From: Cytophagaceae bacterium
GTDB lineage: Bacteria > Bacteroidota > Bacteroidia > Cytophagales > Cytophagaceae
Length of the DNA stretch: 64,000 nt
Direction: 5' to 3'
Assembly (NCBI GenBank): GCA_025454925.1
Contig: JALONM010000013.1
Location: 46,916 to 110,915, forward strand
The notes under the pieces were generated by a model. That model saw only the letters and a program-made list of their open reading frames with translations, did no database searches and had not been told where the DNA came from. The translations under genes were made by a program, and so were the position numbers. Positions 53,541 through 63,003 of the stretch are shown here, one piece after another (positions within the stretch are counted from its first letter, which is position 1; every line of letters starts with the position of its first letter).

Positions 53541-53975
53541 ATGAAATACTTTTATACTTTCCTTATGAGTTTGTTGATGCTTAGTGCATCGGCTCAAACG
53601 AATAAAGTGCCTACTCCGATAATACGTCCAGAGGTGCAGCTCGATAAATACCATACCATTGATGAGTTGAATCAACTCAACAAAGGGGATCTGATCCAAT
53701 TGTACAAAAAACGATTTCAGGTAATGGGGCAGTTGCTGCCTTACATTGCACTTACTACCAAGCCGGGTACTACACTGAAGGATTTGGGAATACCTGATAA
53801 TAGTGAAAATAAATCCTTGCTCGAAAAAGAAGGAAAAGCAAGTGCAGAACTCGATAAATCGGTACAGGAAAGTTTGGATGCATTCATAGCGTATGCCGAC
53901 AAATCAAATATCGTGTGGGCGATTTTATTCTATGAAGAAATCATCCGGAAAATTTTAATGGGTAAAGATTATTAA
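53541..53975 (+). CDS. Small secreted protein between two beta-helix paralogues
   Basis: 144 residues. The signal peptide is residues 1-18 (FYTFLMSLLMLSASA-Q). The mature protein is helical and polar (YHTIDELNQLNKGDLIQLYKKRF, LLEKEGKASAELDKSVQESLDAFIAYADK, ILFYEEIIRKIL). I do not recognise the family. It lies 19 bases before, and on the same strand as, the 433-residue beta-helix protein, and so is likely co-transcribed with it. Confidence 0.75.
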   Translation: MKYFYTFLMSLLMLSASAQTNKVPTPIIRPEVQLDKYHTIDELNQLNKGDLIQLYKKRFQVMGQLLPYIALTTKPGTTLKDLGIPDNSENKSLLEKEGKASAELDKSVQESLDAFIAYADKSNIVWAILFYEEIIRKILMGKDY

Positions 53976-53994
53976 TTCTTAAACGAACTAATCC

Positions 53995-55296
53995 ATGACT
54001 TTTTCTATCAAAACACCTCCTGCTTATTGGATGTATTTGCTGTTGCTTCTTTGTTTGTTTTTGGTAAAGGAAATGGAAGCGCAGGTGAGTCGCTTTCAAG
54101 GAGCCATAGGAGCGGAAGACTGGACGAGAGGCTGGACGGAATATAAACCCAATGCGTGTTCGTATCCTTTGCAAAATCAAGTATTGGAAGGCTACATTGA
54201 CCAGGACATGCTGTTAACAAGTAGAAATACCTATCTGCTTCAAGGGGTAGTGTACGTGATAAATGGAGCTACCCTTAGGATAGAGCCAGGAACCGTGATA
54301 CGCGGCGATTCACGCACCTGCGGAACTCTTGTGATTACGCGCGGGTGTAAACTTTACGCTGTAGGTACAGAAAAAAGTCCGATCGTTTTCACCTCTGACA
54401 AATCGCCAGGTGAACGCAAGCAAGGCGATTGGGGTGGTATACTGATGCTGGGCAATGCGCCCGTAAACCGACTGGGCAATATGGCCACCTTAGATCTCGG
54501 CCTGGAGCCGGTGCATGCTATTTATGGAGGAAACCTTACCCAAGAAACTAATGGACAATTGTCGTTTGTTCGAATAGAATTTTCAGGAAATAAAATATCC
54601 AAGGACAAGGAAATGAATGGCCTTACCCTGGCAGGCATTGGCAAAGGAACGATACTGGAAAATATTCAGATCAGTTATTCCAACGATGATTCATTCGAAT
54701 TTTTTGGGGGAGTGGTAGCTTGCAAAAATCTAATTTCCTTCAAATGCACGGATGATGATTTTGATTTCAACATGGGAGCTGAGGTTAAAATGCACCAGGT
54801 GTTATCTATTCGGCATCCGCTTATCATGGATTATTCGGGTTCTAAATGTATGGAAATCGATAGTTATTCCGGAGATAAGAGTAGCATGGATCCTTTGGGT
54901 AAACGAACACAGGTAAGCATTTCTCAGGCCACCTTCATCATGCTCACCGATGGCAGGAGATATACTAAAGAAGCGATTCAACTAGGCTCTGAGGTCAATT
55001 TTTCGTTAAGTCATTCCATCCTTTCTGGTTATGGCATAGGATTGAGAATGAAAGACGACCTGGCCTTAAGCAAAGTCATAAAAAATGATATCCGCGTATT
55101 GAATACACTTTTTAATGAATGTGATATTCTTGCGGAACACACAGATAAGCAAGCTGAAATAAATCAGTATTTGCTCAACCAGAATTTTAAAAATTTCAAA
55201 ACGGATTATTTATTGACGGAATTATTTTCCAATCCCATCCACCCAGTGTTTCCTGAGTTCAGATTGAAATCTTCGCAGTTAGCAGAAACAAAGTAA
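53995..55296 (+). CDS. Secreted single-module beta-helix-like protein
   Basis: 433 residues, N-terminal hydrophobic signal (WMYLLLLLCLFLVKEMEAQ). One module homologous to module 1 of the neighbour at 50788: DWTRGWTEY, LRIEPGTVIRGD, GTLVITRGCKLYAVGTEKSPIVFTSD, QGDWGGILMLGNAPVN, LSFVRIEFSGNKISKDKEMNGL, NDDSFEFFGG, TDDDFDFNMG. The Asp-rich DD(S/G)(F/I)(E/Q)FFGG segment and DDDFDF are kept here, unlike module 2 of the neighbour. No sorting domain. The function is unknown; perhaps a cell-surface or secreted polysaccharide-interacting protein, which is speculation. Confidence 0.75.
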   Translation: MTFSIKTPPAYWMYLLLLLCLFLVKEMEAQVSRFQGAIGAEDWTRGWTEYKPNACSYPLQNQVLEGYIDQDMLLTSRNTYLLQGVVYVINGATLRIEPGTVIRGDSRTCGTLVITRGCKLYAVGTEKSPIVFTSDKSPGERKQGDWGGILMLGNAPVNRLGNMATLDLGLEPVHAIYGGNLTQETNGQLSFVRIEFSGNKISKDKEMNGLTLAGIGKGTILENIQISYSNDDSFEFFGGVVACKNLISFKCTDDDFDFNMGAEVKMHQVLSIRHPLIMDYSGSKCMEIDSYSGDKSSMDPLGKRTQVSISQATFIMLTDGRRYTKEAIQLGSEVNFSLSHSILSGYGIGLRMKDDLALSKVIKNDIRVLNTLFNECDILAEHTDKQAEINQYLLNQNFKNFKTDYLLTELFSNPIHPVFPEFRLKSSQLAETK

Positions 55297-55367
55297 TTCA
55301 TAACGGGGTACAGAAGGCCCTCCGGGTAATGACTTCAGCATTAAATCAGAAGGGATTGGCAACATCT

Positions 55368-55574
55368 TTACCGCAGTACCAGTTCTTTTTTGAAGCTAAT
55401 CACTTCTTCATTGGATCGATGGTTGATGACGGTTACAAAATGTATGTCTTTCTCTTCCAACAAAACTTCAGCCAGGGAAATGGCTAGTTCCTTGGTCTCC
55501 ATCGCAATTCTGATGTGCGGCATCATCTCTTGACTTAACCGGTATGCTCGCACTATATACGGTTTGTTTTTCAT
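55368..55574 (-). CDS. Small cytosolic protein of unknown function
   Basis: 68 residues. I start it at 55574 (MKNKPYIVRAYRLSQ) because an unusually good Shine-Dalgarno (AAGGAGG) lies seven bases before this ATG; the in-frame ATG at 55616 has none. The body is beta-alpha-beta like (ETKELAISLAEVLLEEKDIHFVTVINHRSNEEV), without signal peptide. The strong ribosome binding site and the balanced composition support a real gene. No family recognised. Convergent with the beta-helix gene. Confidence 0.7.
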   Translation of the reverse strand: MKNKPYIVRAYRLSQEMMPHIRIAMETKELAISLAEVLLEEKDIHFVTVINHRSNEEVISFKKELVLR

Positions 55575-55616
55575 AATGCGTCCTCCTTCTTTCTCCTTTA
55601 TACGAATAAGGTGCAT

Positions 55617-56125
55617 TAAAGTGGCTGAGAATGGCTCTGGATAAGGTTTTTAGAACTTTTTATAACAAGTAAAATGAACCTTTAAGTGTCCATAAAAAAG
55701 TAATTTCAGCGAAGGACACATTTTTTAACACCACCAGGTTCCAATATTTAGTAAAAGAAAGTATGAAACGGATTTTTTGAGTGCAGAAATTTTTTTTCTG
55801 CAAATTCATCGACCAGGCAAACCTCTTAATTCTAGTTTTTCTAATTTTCAATTAAAATATAAACCGCCTCAAACCTAAAATGAATAAATAGGCCAGCAAG
55901 TTTCTATAATTGATACTATGTAAGAATTAAATTATGTAAAAGAGTGTGAAATGGGTATTGGAAGGGGGGAATTATGCCTCTATTTCTTTCAGAGAGTGGT
56001 CGACAGACATACCATAGATTCTAATTTTTCTATGAATCCTAAATCCAGGATGTTGGTATCAATGGTTATGCAGCTAAATCTTTCTTCATGAGTTTACTTG
56101 GATTCGGAATAACAGAGATGGTTAA
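55617..56125. other. AT-rich intergenic region
   Basis: About 500 bases of AT-rich sequence between the small gene and the GC-rich repeat. A 63-codon frame on the minus strand (55660-55851) has poor composition and no motif. I see no structure that I can support. Confidence 0.4.
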
Positions 56126-56229
56126 TGGGCGTGTCCCTTGCGGCGGTGGTGGCGCTGCGGGCGCCACCACCGCCGCGGGCCGGGCTATCTGTTTCGGCGC
56201 CCCGCTTCTATCCCTCACGCGAATACCAG
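56126..56229 (-). repeat. GC-rich hairpin repeat, copy B (candidate structured RNA)
   Basis: Reverse orientation of copy A. On the minus strand it starts GGTATTCGCGTGAGGGATAG, has AGCGG, the block AGATAGCCCGGCCC, a perfect 16-bp hairpin (56040-region does not apply; arms 56140-56155 and 56161-56176, loop TGCGG on the plus strand) and ends GGGACACGCCCA. Closing pairing GCGTG with CACGC is conserved. The hairpin arms differ completely from copy A while the flanks are near-identical, which is the pattern expected when structure is under selection. Confidence 0.65.
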
Positions 56230-56287
56230 CCATGTATTGAGATGGAATTGCTTAATTCAAGTGAACGTACCACTAAGAGGTGCCGGT

Positions 56288-59091
56288 TTATCGCGCTAAT
56301 TCCTCTGCCAGAAACTTACCGGTATAACTACCCACCTGTTTGGCGACGATTTCAGGGGCCCCTTCACATACTATCGTACCCCCGCCAATGCCACCTTCAG
56401 GACCAACATCGATGATATGATCGGCTACTTTGATCAAATCCATGTTGTGTTCAATCACCAGTACGGTATTTCCTTTTTCAACCAAGCGATTTAGCACATC
56501 CAACAAGTGCTGGATGTCTTTGAAATGCAAGCCAGTGGTAGGTTCATCCAGAATATACAAGGTATTTCCGGTATCTTTTTTAGAAAGCTCTGTAGCGAGT
56601 TTTACGCGTTGTGCTTCTCCTCCTGACAGCGTCGTAGCATGTTGTCCGAGGGTAATATAACCCAATCCCACTTCGTTCAATGTTTGAATTTTTCGAACAA
56701 TGGAAGGCTGATTTTCAAAAAATTCAACCGCTTGTTCTACGGTCATATCCAATACATCGGCGATGGACTTCCCTTTAAATCTCACTTCCAGCGTTTCGCG
56801 GTTATAGCGTTTGCCTTTGCATACTTCACAAGGGATGTGAACATCGGGAAGGAAGTCCATTTCAATAACTTTCATGCCTGCCCCTTCGCAGGCTTCGCAA
56901 CGACCTCCTTTTACATTAAAGGAAAAACGCCCGGGCTTATAGCCACGTATTTTAGCCTCGGGTAATTGAGTAAAAAGAGTGCGAATATCGCTGAATACTT
57001 CGGTGTACGTAGCAGGGTTGGAACGTGGCGTTCTGCCAATAGGCGATTGGTCTACTTCAATTACCTTATCGATATTTTTTAGTCCAGTGATGGAACTATA
57101 CTTGAGAGGCTCGCGCCGAGCGTTAAAAAAGTGTTTGTTTAGAATGGGGAATAAAGTATCGTGGATGAGTGTTGATTTTCCGCTTCCCGAAACACCTGTC
57201 ACGCAGATCATGGTTCCGAGTGGGAGCACCAAGTCTACATTTTTTAAATTATTGCCGCTGGCACCTTTAAGCACCAGTTGTTTGCCATTTCCGACTCTTC
57301 GCTGGGCAGGGATGGCAATACGCACTTTGTCCCACAGATATTGAGCCGTAAGACTGCTCAGTTTTTTAAAGTCTGCCGGGCTACCTTGTCCAACAATATT
57401 TCCACCATGAATGCCAGCCCCAGGTCCGATATCGATGACATAATCAGCCGCCAGCATCATATCTCTGTCGTGTTCTACCACCAACACGGTATTGCCATTG
57501 TCGCGCAGGTCTTGCAGGGCTTTTATCAATCTCACATTATCGCGTTGATGCAAACCAATGCTGGGCTCATCGAGAATATACAACACCCCAACCAGCTGTG
57601 TACCGATTTGCGTGGCTAGCCTAATGCGTTGTGATTCTCCTCCGGAAAGCGTGCGCAATGGCCGGTTCAGCGTTAGGTATTCCAGGCCTACCCCCAAAAG
57701 AAAACCAAGACGCTTTCGAATTTCTTTCAATACTTCCGTGGCAATTACCCGTTGCTTTACCAGGCTTCCAGATCGTTCAAATCCAAATTGGCAAGTTCTG
57801 AAATATTGCGCCCGTCAATTTTAAAATGCAAGGATTCTTTTTTTAATCTTGCTCCCTGGCAATCCGGGCATACTCGAACCGTTTTGTATTCTTGCAGCCA
57901 ATCCTGTGCGTACTCAGAGCCATGTTCATTGTACTCTTGCAAAAATTTTAGAATGCCCTGAAACTGCAACGTTGGTTTGGCCTCGCTTTCCAGATTTCCA
58001 TGCAATATAACCTGAAGGCATTCTTTGGGAAGTTCGTTGATGGGAGTAGCCAGCTTGCCTTTGTATTTTTTTACCAGTGTTTCCAGCGTTCTGAAAATCC
58101 AGATATCGCGGTATTCGCCTAGCGGCGCTATGCCTCCCTGAGCAATGCTTAGAGCCCGGTCGGGGATAATAGAATCTTCCGTGATTTCTTCAATATGCCC
58201 CAGACCATTACAGGTTGGACAGGCTCCATAGGGGGAGTTGAAGGAAAACATATTCGGAGCAGGTTCATCGTATGAAATGCCCGAAACAGGATCCATCAGG
58301 TATTTAGAAAAAAACTGAGCTTTGCCATCTCCTTTATCGAGATGTGGTACCACCATCATGATGCCTTTGCCTTGCTTGAGGGTGGCGGTTACCGATTGTG
58401 AAATGCGGTAACGGTCTACTTCCTGCACCAGGAGCCTGTCGATCACGATTTCGATGTCGTGAATTTTATATCGGTCTACCTGCATTTTAGGCACCAGATC
58501 GGTAATTTCGCCATCGATGCGCACTTTGGTGAATCCCGATTTTCGGATTTCTTCAAAGAGCTCGCGGTAATGTCCTTTGCGCCCTTTTACTACAGGCGCC
58601 AATAAACTTATTTTCTTTTGATTGAAGTTGTCGAATAAATGTTGAATGATCTGGTCCTCCGATTGACGAACCATTTTTTCTCCGGTAACATATGAAAAGG
58701 CTTCTCCTGCACGCGCAAAGAGCAAACGAAAGAAATCATAGATTTCAGTGACCGTACCAACGGTTGAACGGGGATTGCGGGAAGTCGTTTTTTGTTCAAT
58801 GGAAATAACCGGACTTAGGCCATTTATTTTGTCAACATCGGGTCTTTCCATGTTGCCTATGAAAGAGCGGGCATAGGCCGAAAAGCTTTCCATATAGCGG
58901 CGTTGACCTTCGGCATACAACGTATCAAAAGCCAGAGAAGATTTTCCACTTCCGCTGATGCCGGTAATTACCACCAACTTATTGCGAGGAATACTGAGGT
59001 CAAGATTTTTTAGATTGTGTTCCCGGGCACCGAATATTTCAATGGCTTCATATCCGGTAGCATCAGAAACTGTTATCGATTCTTCTTTCAT
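56288..59091 (-). pseudogene. uvrA: uvrA with a frameshift (excinuclease ABC subunit A)
   Basis: Damage-recognition ATPase of nucleotide excision repair, split over two frames. The first part (59091 to 57757) has GISGSGKSSLAFDT (Walker A), the UvrB-binding region and the zinc segment CPDCQGARLKKESL, and stops after [13 protein letters not shown]. The second (from about 57780 to 56288) resumes with [32 protein letters not shown], Walker A2 [14 protein letters not shown], the zinc CEACEGAGM ... CEVCKGK and [12 protein letters not shown]. The shift is -1. From memory about 14 residues usually separate the Trp and the IATE motif; here only about 14 bases do, so a deletion of roughly 28 bases is likely. 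I chose 59091 (MKEESITVS) as start so as not to overlap the upstream gene. Confidence 0.8.
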
Positions 59092-59101
59092 ACTTAAACT
59101 C

Positions 59102-60070
59102 TCATTTACTCTTTTGCTTGGCACGGATCCGTTTCAACACAAACAGGGTGATGAGAACCAATGCCAGTAAGCTCATGCCCATGGCCAGGTAAATACCATA
59201 AGGGTATGACCGGCTGCGCGTATCACCAAAGTTCTGAACGGTTACAAAGGGCCAGGATCCGTATTCAAAGGTTACAGTATCCAAGGCCATTACCTGTTTC
59301 ATTAAATCATTTTTGTGAAGTAACAATTGGGAAATGGTTTCCTGATTGGCCTTATTCTGATAACGAAGCAAGATATTCCAATGTTCATCCGGATGAAAAA
59401 TTTTGCGTTGTACGATCAATTTGTCGCTGCCATTCGATTGCATGGAATCTGGCAAAATACCCAAGAGGTCTTCTATGCGCAATCCATCTCCCAAGAGCAC
59501 TTTCACGGTTGACTCTTGAATAGTACCGCGCCAACGATGCGCATTATGCATCAGCAATGATGCCGTATTGTCTTCGTTTTCCCAGGAAGGTGTGCTCAGT
59601 TTGCTTCGGGTGATAACTATCGAAATAATCTCTACGCGGGTAAGTTTGCCTGAGGGTAAAGTAGTTTCCCAAACCATCCATCCATGACTTTGACGGGAGT
59701 ATTCTACAGGTGATTCGCATCGGTTAATCAGGGTTGATTTACCGTTTACCAATACTTGCATAGCTAAGGATGAATCGATATGGATGGCCCCGAAACGATC
59801 GGAAAGCACGCTCATGCTCATCGGAAAACCGAGGTACAGCGCTGTGCTGTCGCCCTGATTAAGAAAGTAGTACTCATTTTTTACCACGGCATACCCGGGA
59901 TACAAAAGTAAGGTAGCATTCCTTTTGTTCAGTTGAATGGAATTGTAATAACTGGAATCTTTAGGAAAAAAAACCTGAACATCGGCAACTCCACCGGTGT
60001 GGTAAAAGGGCAAACCATTACCCGCCCATACAGGGCTTGTAAAGAGCATTAACAGCAATAGGAATCTCAT
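59102..60070 (-). CDS. Exported protein with C-terminal membrane anchor, unknown function
   Basis: I place the start at 60070, where a signal peptide opens (MRFLLLLMLFTSPVWAG); upstream codons are leader. A beta-rich ectodomain follows (VQVFFPKDSSYYNSIQLNKRN, ALYLGFPMSMSV, RVEIISIVITR, HWNILLRYQ) and one C-terminal helix (LAMGMSLLALVLITLFVLKRI) with a basic tail RAKQKSK. The topology is of a periplasmic or extracytoplasmic domain anchored in the inner membrane. I do not recognise the family. It ends 11 bases before the uvrA start, so the two may share a transcript. Confidence 0.7.
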   Translation of the reverse strand: MRFLLLLMLFTSPVWAGNGLPFYHTGGVADVQVFFPKDSSYYNSIQLNKRNATLLLYPGYAVVKNEYYFLNQGDSTALYLGFPMSMSVLSDRFGAIHIDSSLAMQVLVNGKSTLINRCESPVEYSRQSHGWMVWETTLPSGKLTRVEIISIVITRSKLSTPSWENEDNTASLLMHNAHRWRGTIQESTVKVLLGDGLRIEDLLGILPDSMQSNGSDKLIVQRKIFHPDEHWNILLRYQNKANQETISQLLLHKNDLMKQVMALDTVTFEYGSWPFVTVQNFGDTRSRSYPYGIYLAMGMSLLALVLITLFVLKRIRAKQKSK

Positions 60071-60333
60071 GATCCGGCAATTCGTTGTAATCCATCCAGG
60101 AAGTTCAACCTCCAAGGTTGCGCTCTATAAATGAAGATTCTAAGCTAAGACTAAAAGGGCTGAAATACAAACCCGCCAGATTGTATGCACGACGATTAAA
60201 TTGAATATCGAGGTTGTCTATCTAAAATGGTAAAGGGTTGTAAAATATTCTTTTATCAGATCCAAGGTGATCTAGAAAGAATGGCCTTAGAATTCAACGT
60301 CTACCAAGGCCTCAGGGCGCTCCAACTGCAATG

Positions 60334-62145
60334 TTAGAGTTTATCTCCGCGCAACAAACGAAAGCGTTTACGGGCCTCTACGGTATAAATGCTGCCTGGG
60401 TATTGTTGCAAGAATTGCTGATAAGCTTCCATCGCCTTTGCGCTGTCTTTCAAGTTTTCGTGGTACATACACGCTTTGGCAAACAAGGCATTGTCCCCAA
60501 GAATATCTTCGCCATAAAGCGAAAGGAGCGTTTCCAGTGTAGTAATAGCCGCCGCATAGTTTCCTTGCCTGCGCAATATTTTCGCTTTCAGCCACAGCAA
60601 TTCGTCGGCCAGAGAATGTTCTGCAAATCGTTGAAGCATATTTTCAGTTTTCTGCAACGCCTGGTCGGTTTTGTTTTGAAATAGCAATAAATCAATGGCG
60701 GCATATTCCGCCATAGCGGCTTCGGAAGTATCCAGCCCAATATTGTCTTGAATGAGTATGCTCAATTCCATAGCATCGTTGCTGATCTCGCGGGTGGTGG
60801 CCAGCTTCAAAACATCCAAGTGTTCCTGCGCCAATTCAAATTCTCCCTTGTAGTACGATAGCTTTGCATTCCGCAATTTGGCTTCATGGGCAATAGGATC
60901 TTCTTTCATATCCTTTTCCACTTGCGAATACAACAAGGTGGATTCCCAAGGCTCTCCCTTCAGCAAATAGATATCGCCCAAATCCAGCTTGGCACGTGCT
61001 TTTAACTTTTCGTCGTAGCGAGAAAGTGAAATTACCTCTTGCAGCAATACCGTAGCTGTATCGCGATTGTCGAGATAGAACGCATATAACAAAGCCAGGT
61101 TACGACGGGCTTCCATGGTAGCCTGGTTTTGGCCCAGTTCCTGAATGAGTTGGCGGTAGTCGAGGATCAGGGAATGCAATTCTTCTTGTTTTACCGGATA
61201 AGAACTTCTTACCAGTTCCTCCCGCGTGCGAATTAATTCCCTTCTGGCTACCGGATAATTAAAGGTGGCTTTATACTCCTGCACTACATATTGATACATG
61301 CGCACTGCATTTTCGTAGTCTTTGTTTTCAACAGCCATCGAAGCCACTTCCATAATTTTCGAGCCCGACATCCGATAGCGTTTGTCGATGGCTTTCGCTT
61401 GTATAAATGCTTTATTAAACTGTCGTCGCTGAATGTGCAACCACAACACCAATTCGTTAAAATTTATTTCATCAGGATCTTTTTGAATTCGCTCATAGAG
61501 TTTACCCTCCAGCCAATCAAAATCTTTTTCCTCCTTAAAATTATTCTGAAAGGTATTTTGAACCTCTTCTCGTTCCGAAGGATTTTCTTTTAGATAATCT
61601 AATAATTCCTCTACCATGAGATCCGTCTGTCCCATCTGATAGTATAATTCCGAAAGCGGCAAGGCAAAGGCAAACCGCTGAGTACTTTGTTTGCGCGCGG
61701 CCAAAATGAGTTTTTTAGCAGCCTCCCACTTTTTTTTGTTAAACAAAAAGTCATAAGTAACTTGAACAGAGGCTTCATTTTTTTTCACACTTCCTATGAT
61801 GTCGTCCAGTTCCTTTTCTGCTTTCGCATCTCCGTTCCAAAGCGTAGAATAATAATAGTGCTCCAGTCGATAGGGCAAATTATCGGGACTGGATTTAATC
61901 ATTTTTCGAATGAGTTTCTCTGCCTCATCGTTCTTTTTTAATTCCAATAAGGTTTGCAAATACCTTTCGTAAATCACTGGCAGCATTCCTGGATTTTTGG
62001 AAATGGAAAGATAACTGTCGTAGGCTTTTGAAAATTCTCCAGACTCAAAATAGGAATCTGCAATATCCATTTCCGATTGCTGAGCTTGCAGAATAGAAAT
62101 GCTTGATAAAAAAAATAAAATCAAAAATATAACGGTCCTTGCCAT
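60334..62145 (-). CDS. Secreted tetratricopeptide-repeat protein
   Basis: 603 residues with a signal peptide (FLILFFLSSISILQAQQ). It is built of helical TPR repeats: DIADSYFESGEFSKAYDSYLSIS, ERYLQTLLELKKNDEAEKLIRKM, KLILAARKQSTQRFAF, RRQFNKAFIQAKAIDK, ENAVRMYQYVVQ, ILRRQGNYAAAITTLETLL and AMEAYQQFLQQYPGS. Likely a periplasmic scaffold. Its partner is not evident from neighbours; a 218-base gap separates it from the next gene. Confidence 0.85.
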   Translation of the reverse strand: MARTVIFLILFFLSSISILQAQQSEMDIADSYFESGEFSKAYDSYLSISKNPGMLPVIYERYLQTLLELKKNDEAEKLIRKMIKSSPDNLPYRLEHYYYSTLWNGDAKAEKELDDIIGSVKKNEASVQVTYDFLFNKKKWEAAKKLILAARKQSTQRFAFALPLSELYYQMGQTDLMVEELLDYLKENPSEREEVQNTFQNNFKEEKDFDWLEGKLYERIQKDPDEINFNELVLWLHIQRRQFNKAFIQAKAIDKRYRMSGSKIMEVASMAVENKDYENAVRMYQYVVQEYKATFNYPVARRELIRTREELVRSSYPVKQEELHSLILDYRQLIQELGQNQATMEARRNLALLYAFYLDNRDTATVLLQEVISLSRYDEKLKARAKLDLGDIYLLKGEPWESTLLYSQVEKDMKEDPIAHEAKLRNAKLSYYKGEFELAQEHLDVLKLATTREISNDAMELSILIQDNIGLDTSEAAMAEYAAIDLLLFQNKTDQALQKTENMLQRFAEHSLADELLWLKAKILRRQGNYAAAITTLETLLSLYGEDILGDNALFAKACMYHENLKDSAKAMEAYQQFLQQYPGSIYTVEARKRFRLLRGDKL

Positions 62146-62257
62146 TTTAGTATCCCACGTTGAATGGACTCATAATATACGAATATTCCGGGAAGAATAT
62201 TGAACCTTATGGAAGTGTGGGGCTATGATAGGATACTACTAACAAGAAAGGATTTTT

Positions 62258-62395
62258 CTACTTGAATTGTAATCCGTAGTAAAATTCTTTTTTCTTTTTG
62301 CCTTTGCGAGTAGCACATTCATGTTTTCTGGAACAGGAGGCAAATAAAATACCTAAGGCCAGTACAATTAAAACAATAGAGTAACGCTTTACCAT
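62258..62395 (-). CDS. Very small lipoprotein, 45 residues
   Basis: ATG at 62395, TAG at 62258. A full SPII signal is visible: VKRYSIVLIVLALGILFASC, with the lipobox FASC (Cys21). The mature part is only 25 residues, very basic (RKGKKKKE) with a second Cys, ending YYGLQFK. The combination of n-, h- and c-regions with lipobox in so short a frame is unlikely by chance. No family known to me. Confidence 0.65.
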   Translation of the reverse strand: MVKRYSIVLIVLALGILFASCSRKHECATRKGKKKKEFYYGLQFK

Positions 62396-63003
62396 ACAAG
62401 TAAATCTGTAGTTTAAATAATGAAATAATCAGGATTAAAATTCACAGTGTCGTATGCAAGTTTAACGTAAGATACGGAGGAAAGATTTTTGTTTTTTCTT
62501 TATAACTCTGAAATTTCACTTAATTGACTTTTATTTTAAAAGAAAATTCAAAATGTCCATTTTTTTATTGGAATCAGCTTGTATTGTAAGGGTGCTGAAC
62601 TTGTAAAATGGAAAACGGTAATCAATAAAAGTATTACTATTTAAATATTTATTTATAAGTATCTGGGTTCTTTCAGGAATAGAGATGATCCCAACTGCCA
62701 TACATATTTTCGAAAGGTTTTTCGAGGCAAGCATAGGGTTGCAAGCAAGAGAGGTAAGGTGTTTTAATACTTTCGTAGTCTGTTAGTATGTTAAAATAAG
62801 AGGAATCTGAAAATGCTTCGCGCCAGGAATTTTCTTCTTGCGCTTGGATGTTCACGGATTTTGAAAGCTGGATGGCCATATGCATGTATATCTTTTACGT
62901 ATGCAAACGTAAGTGCTCACTGAAAAATTAAATCTACTTTTTCATTAAAATCGAAGGCGCAACAAAGCAACTGGATTAACAGAAGGCCAGGTATTGTTTG
63001 CTC
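62396..63003. other. Intergenic region with possible gene fragments
   Basis: About 600 bases, AT-rich. Two overlapping minus-strand frames (62673-62885, containing SKSVNIQAQEENSWREAF, and 62531-62734, containing CMAVGIISIPERTQILINKY) could be pieces of one frameshifted short protein, but neither has a recognisable motif. Otherwise I see nothing. Confidence 0.3.

Noticed and set aside
55660..55851. 63-codon frame on the minus strand
   Set aside because: AT-rich, no start context, no motif.
56125..56415. 96-codon frame on the plus strand
   Set aside because: It runs from the GC-rich repeat into the antisense of uvrA; Pro/Arg/Ala-rich and without protein-like features.
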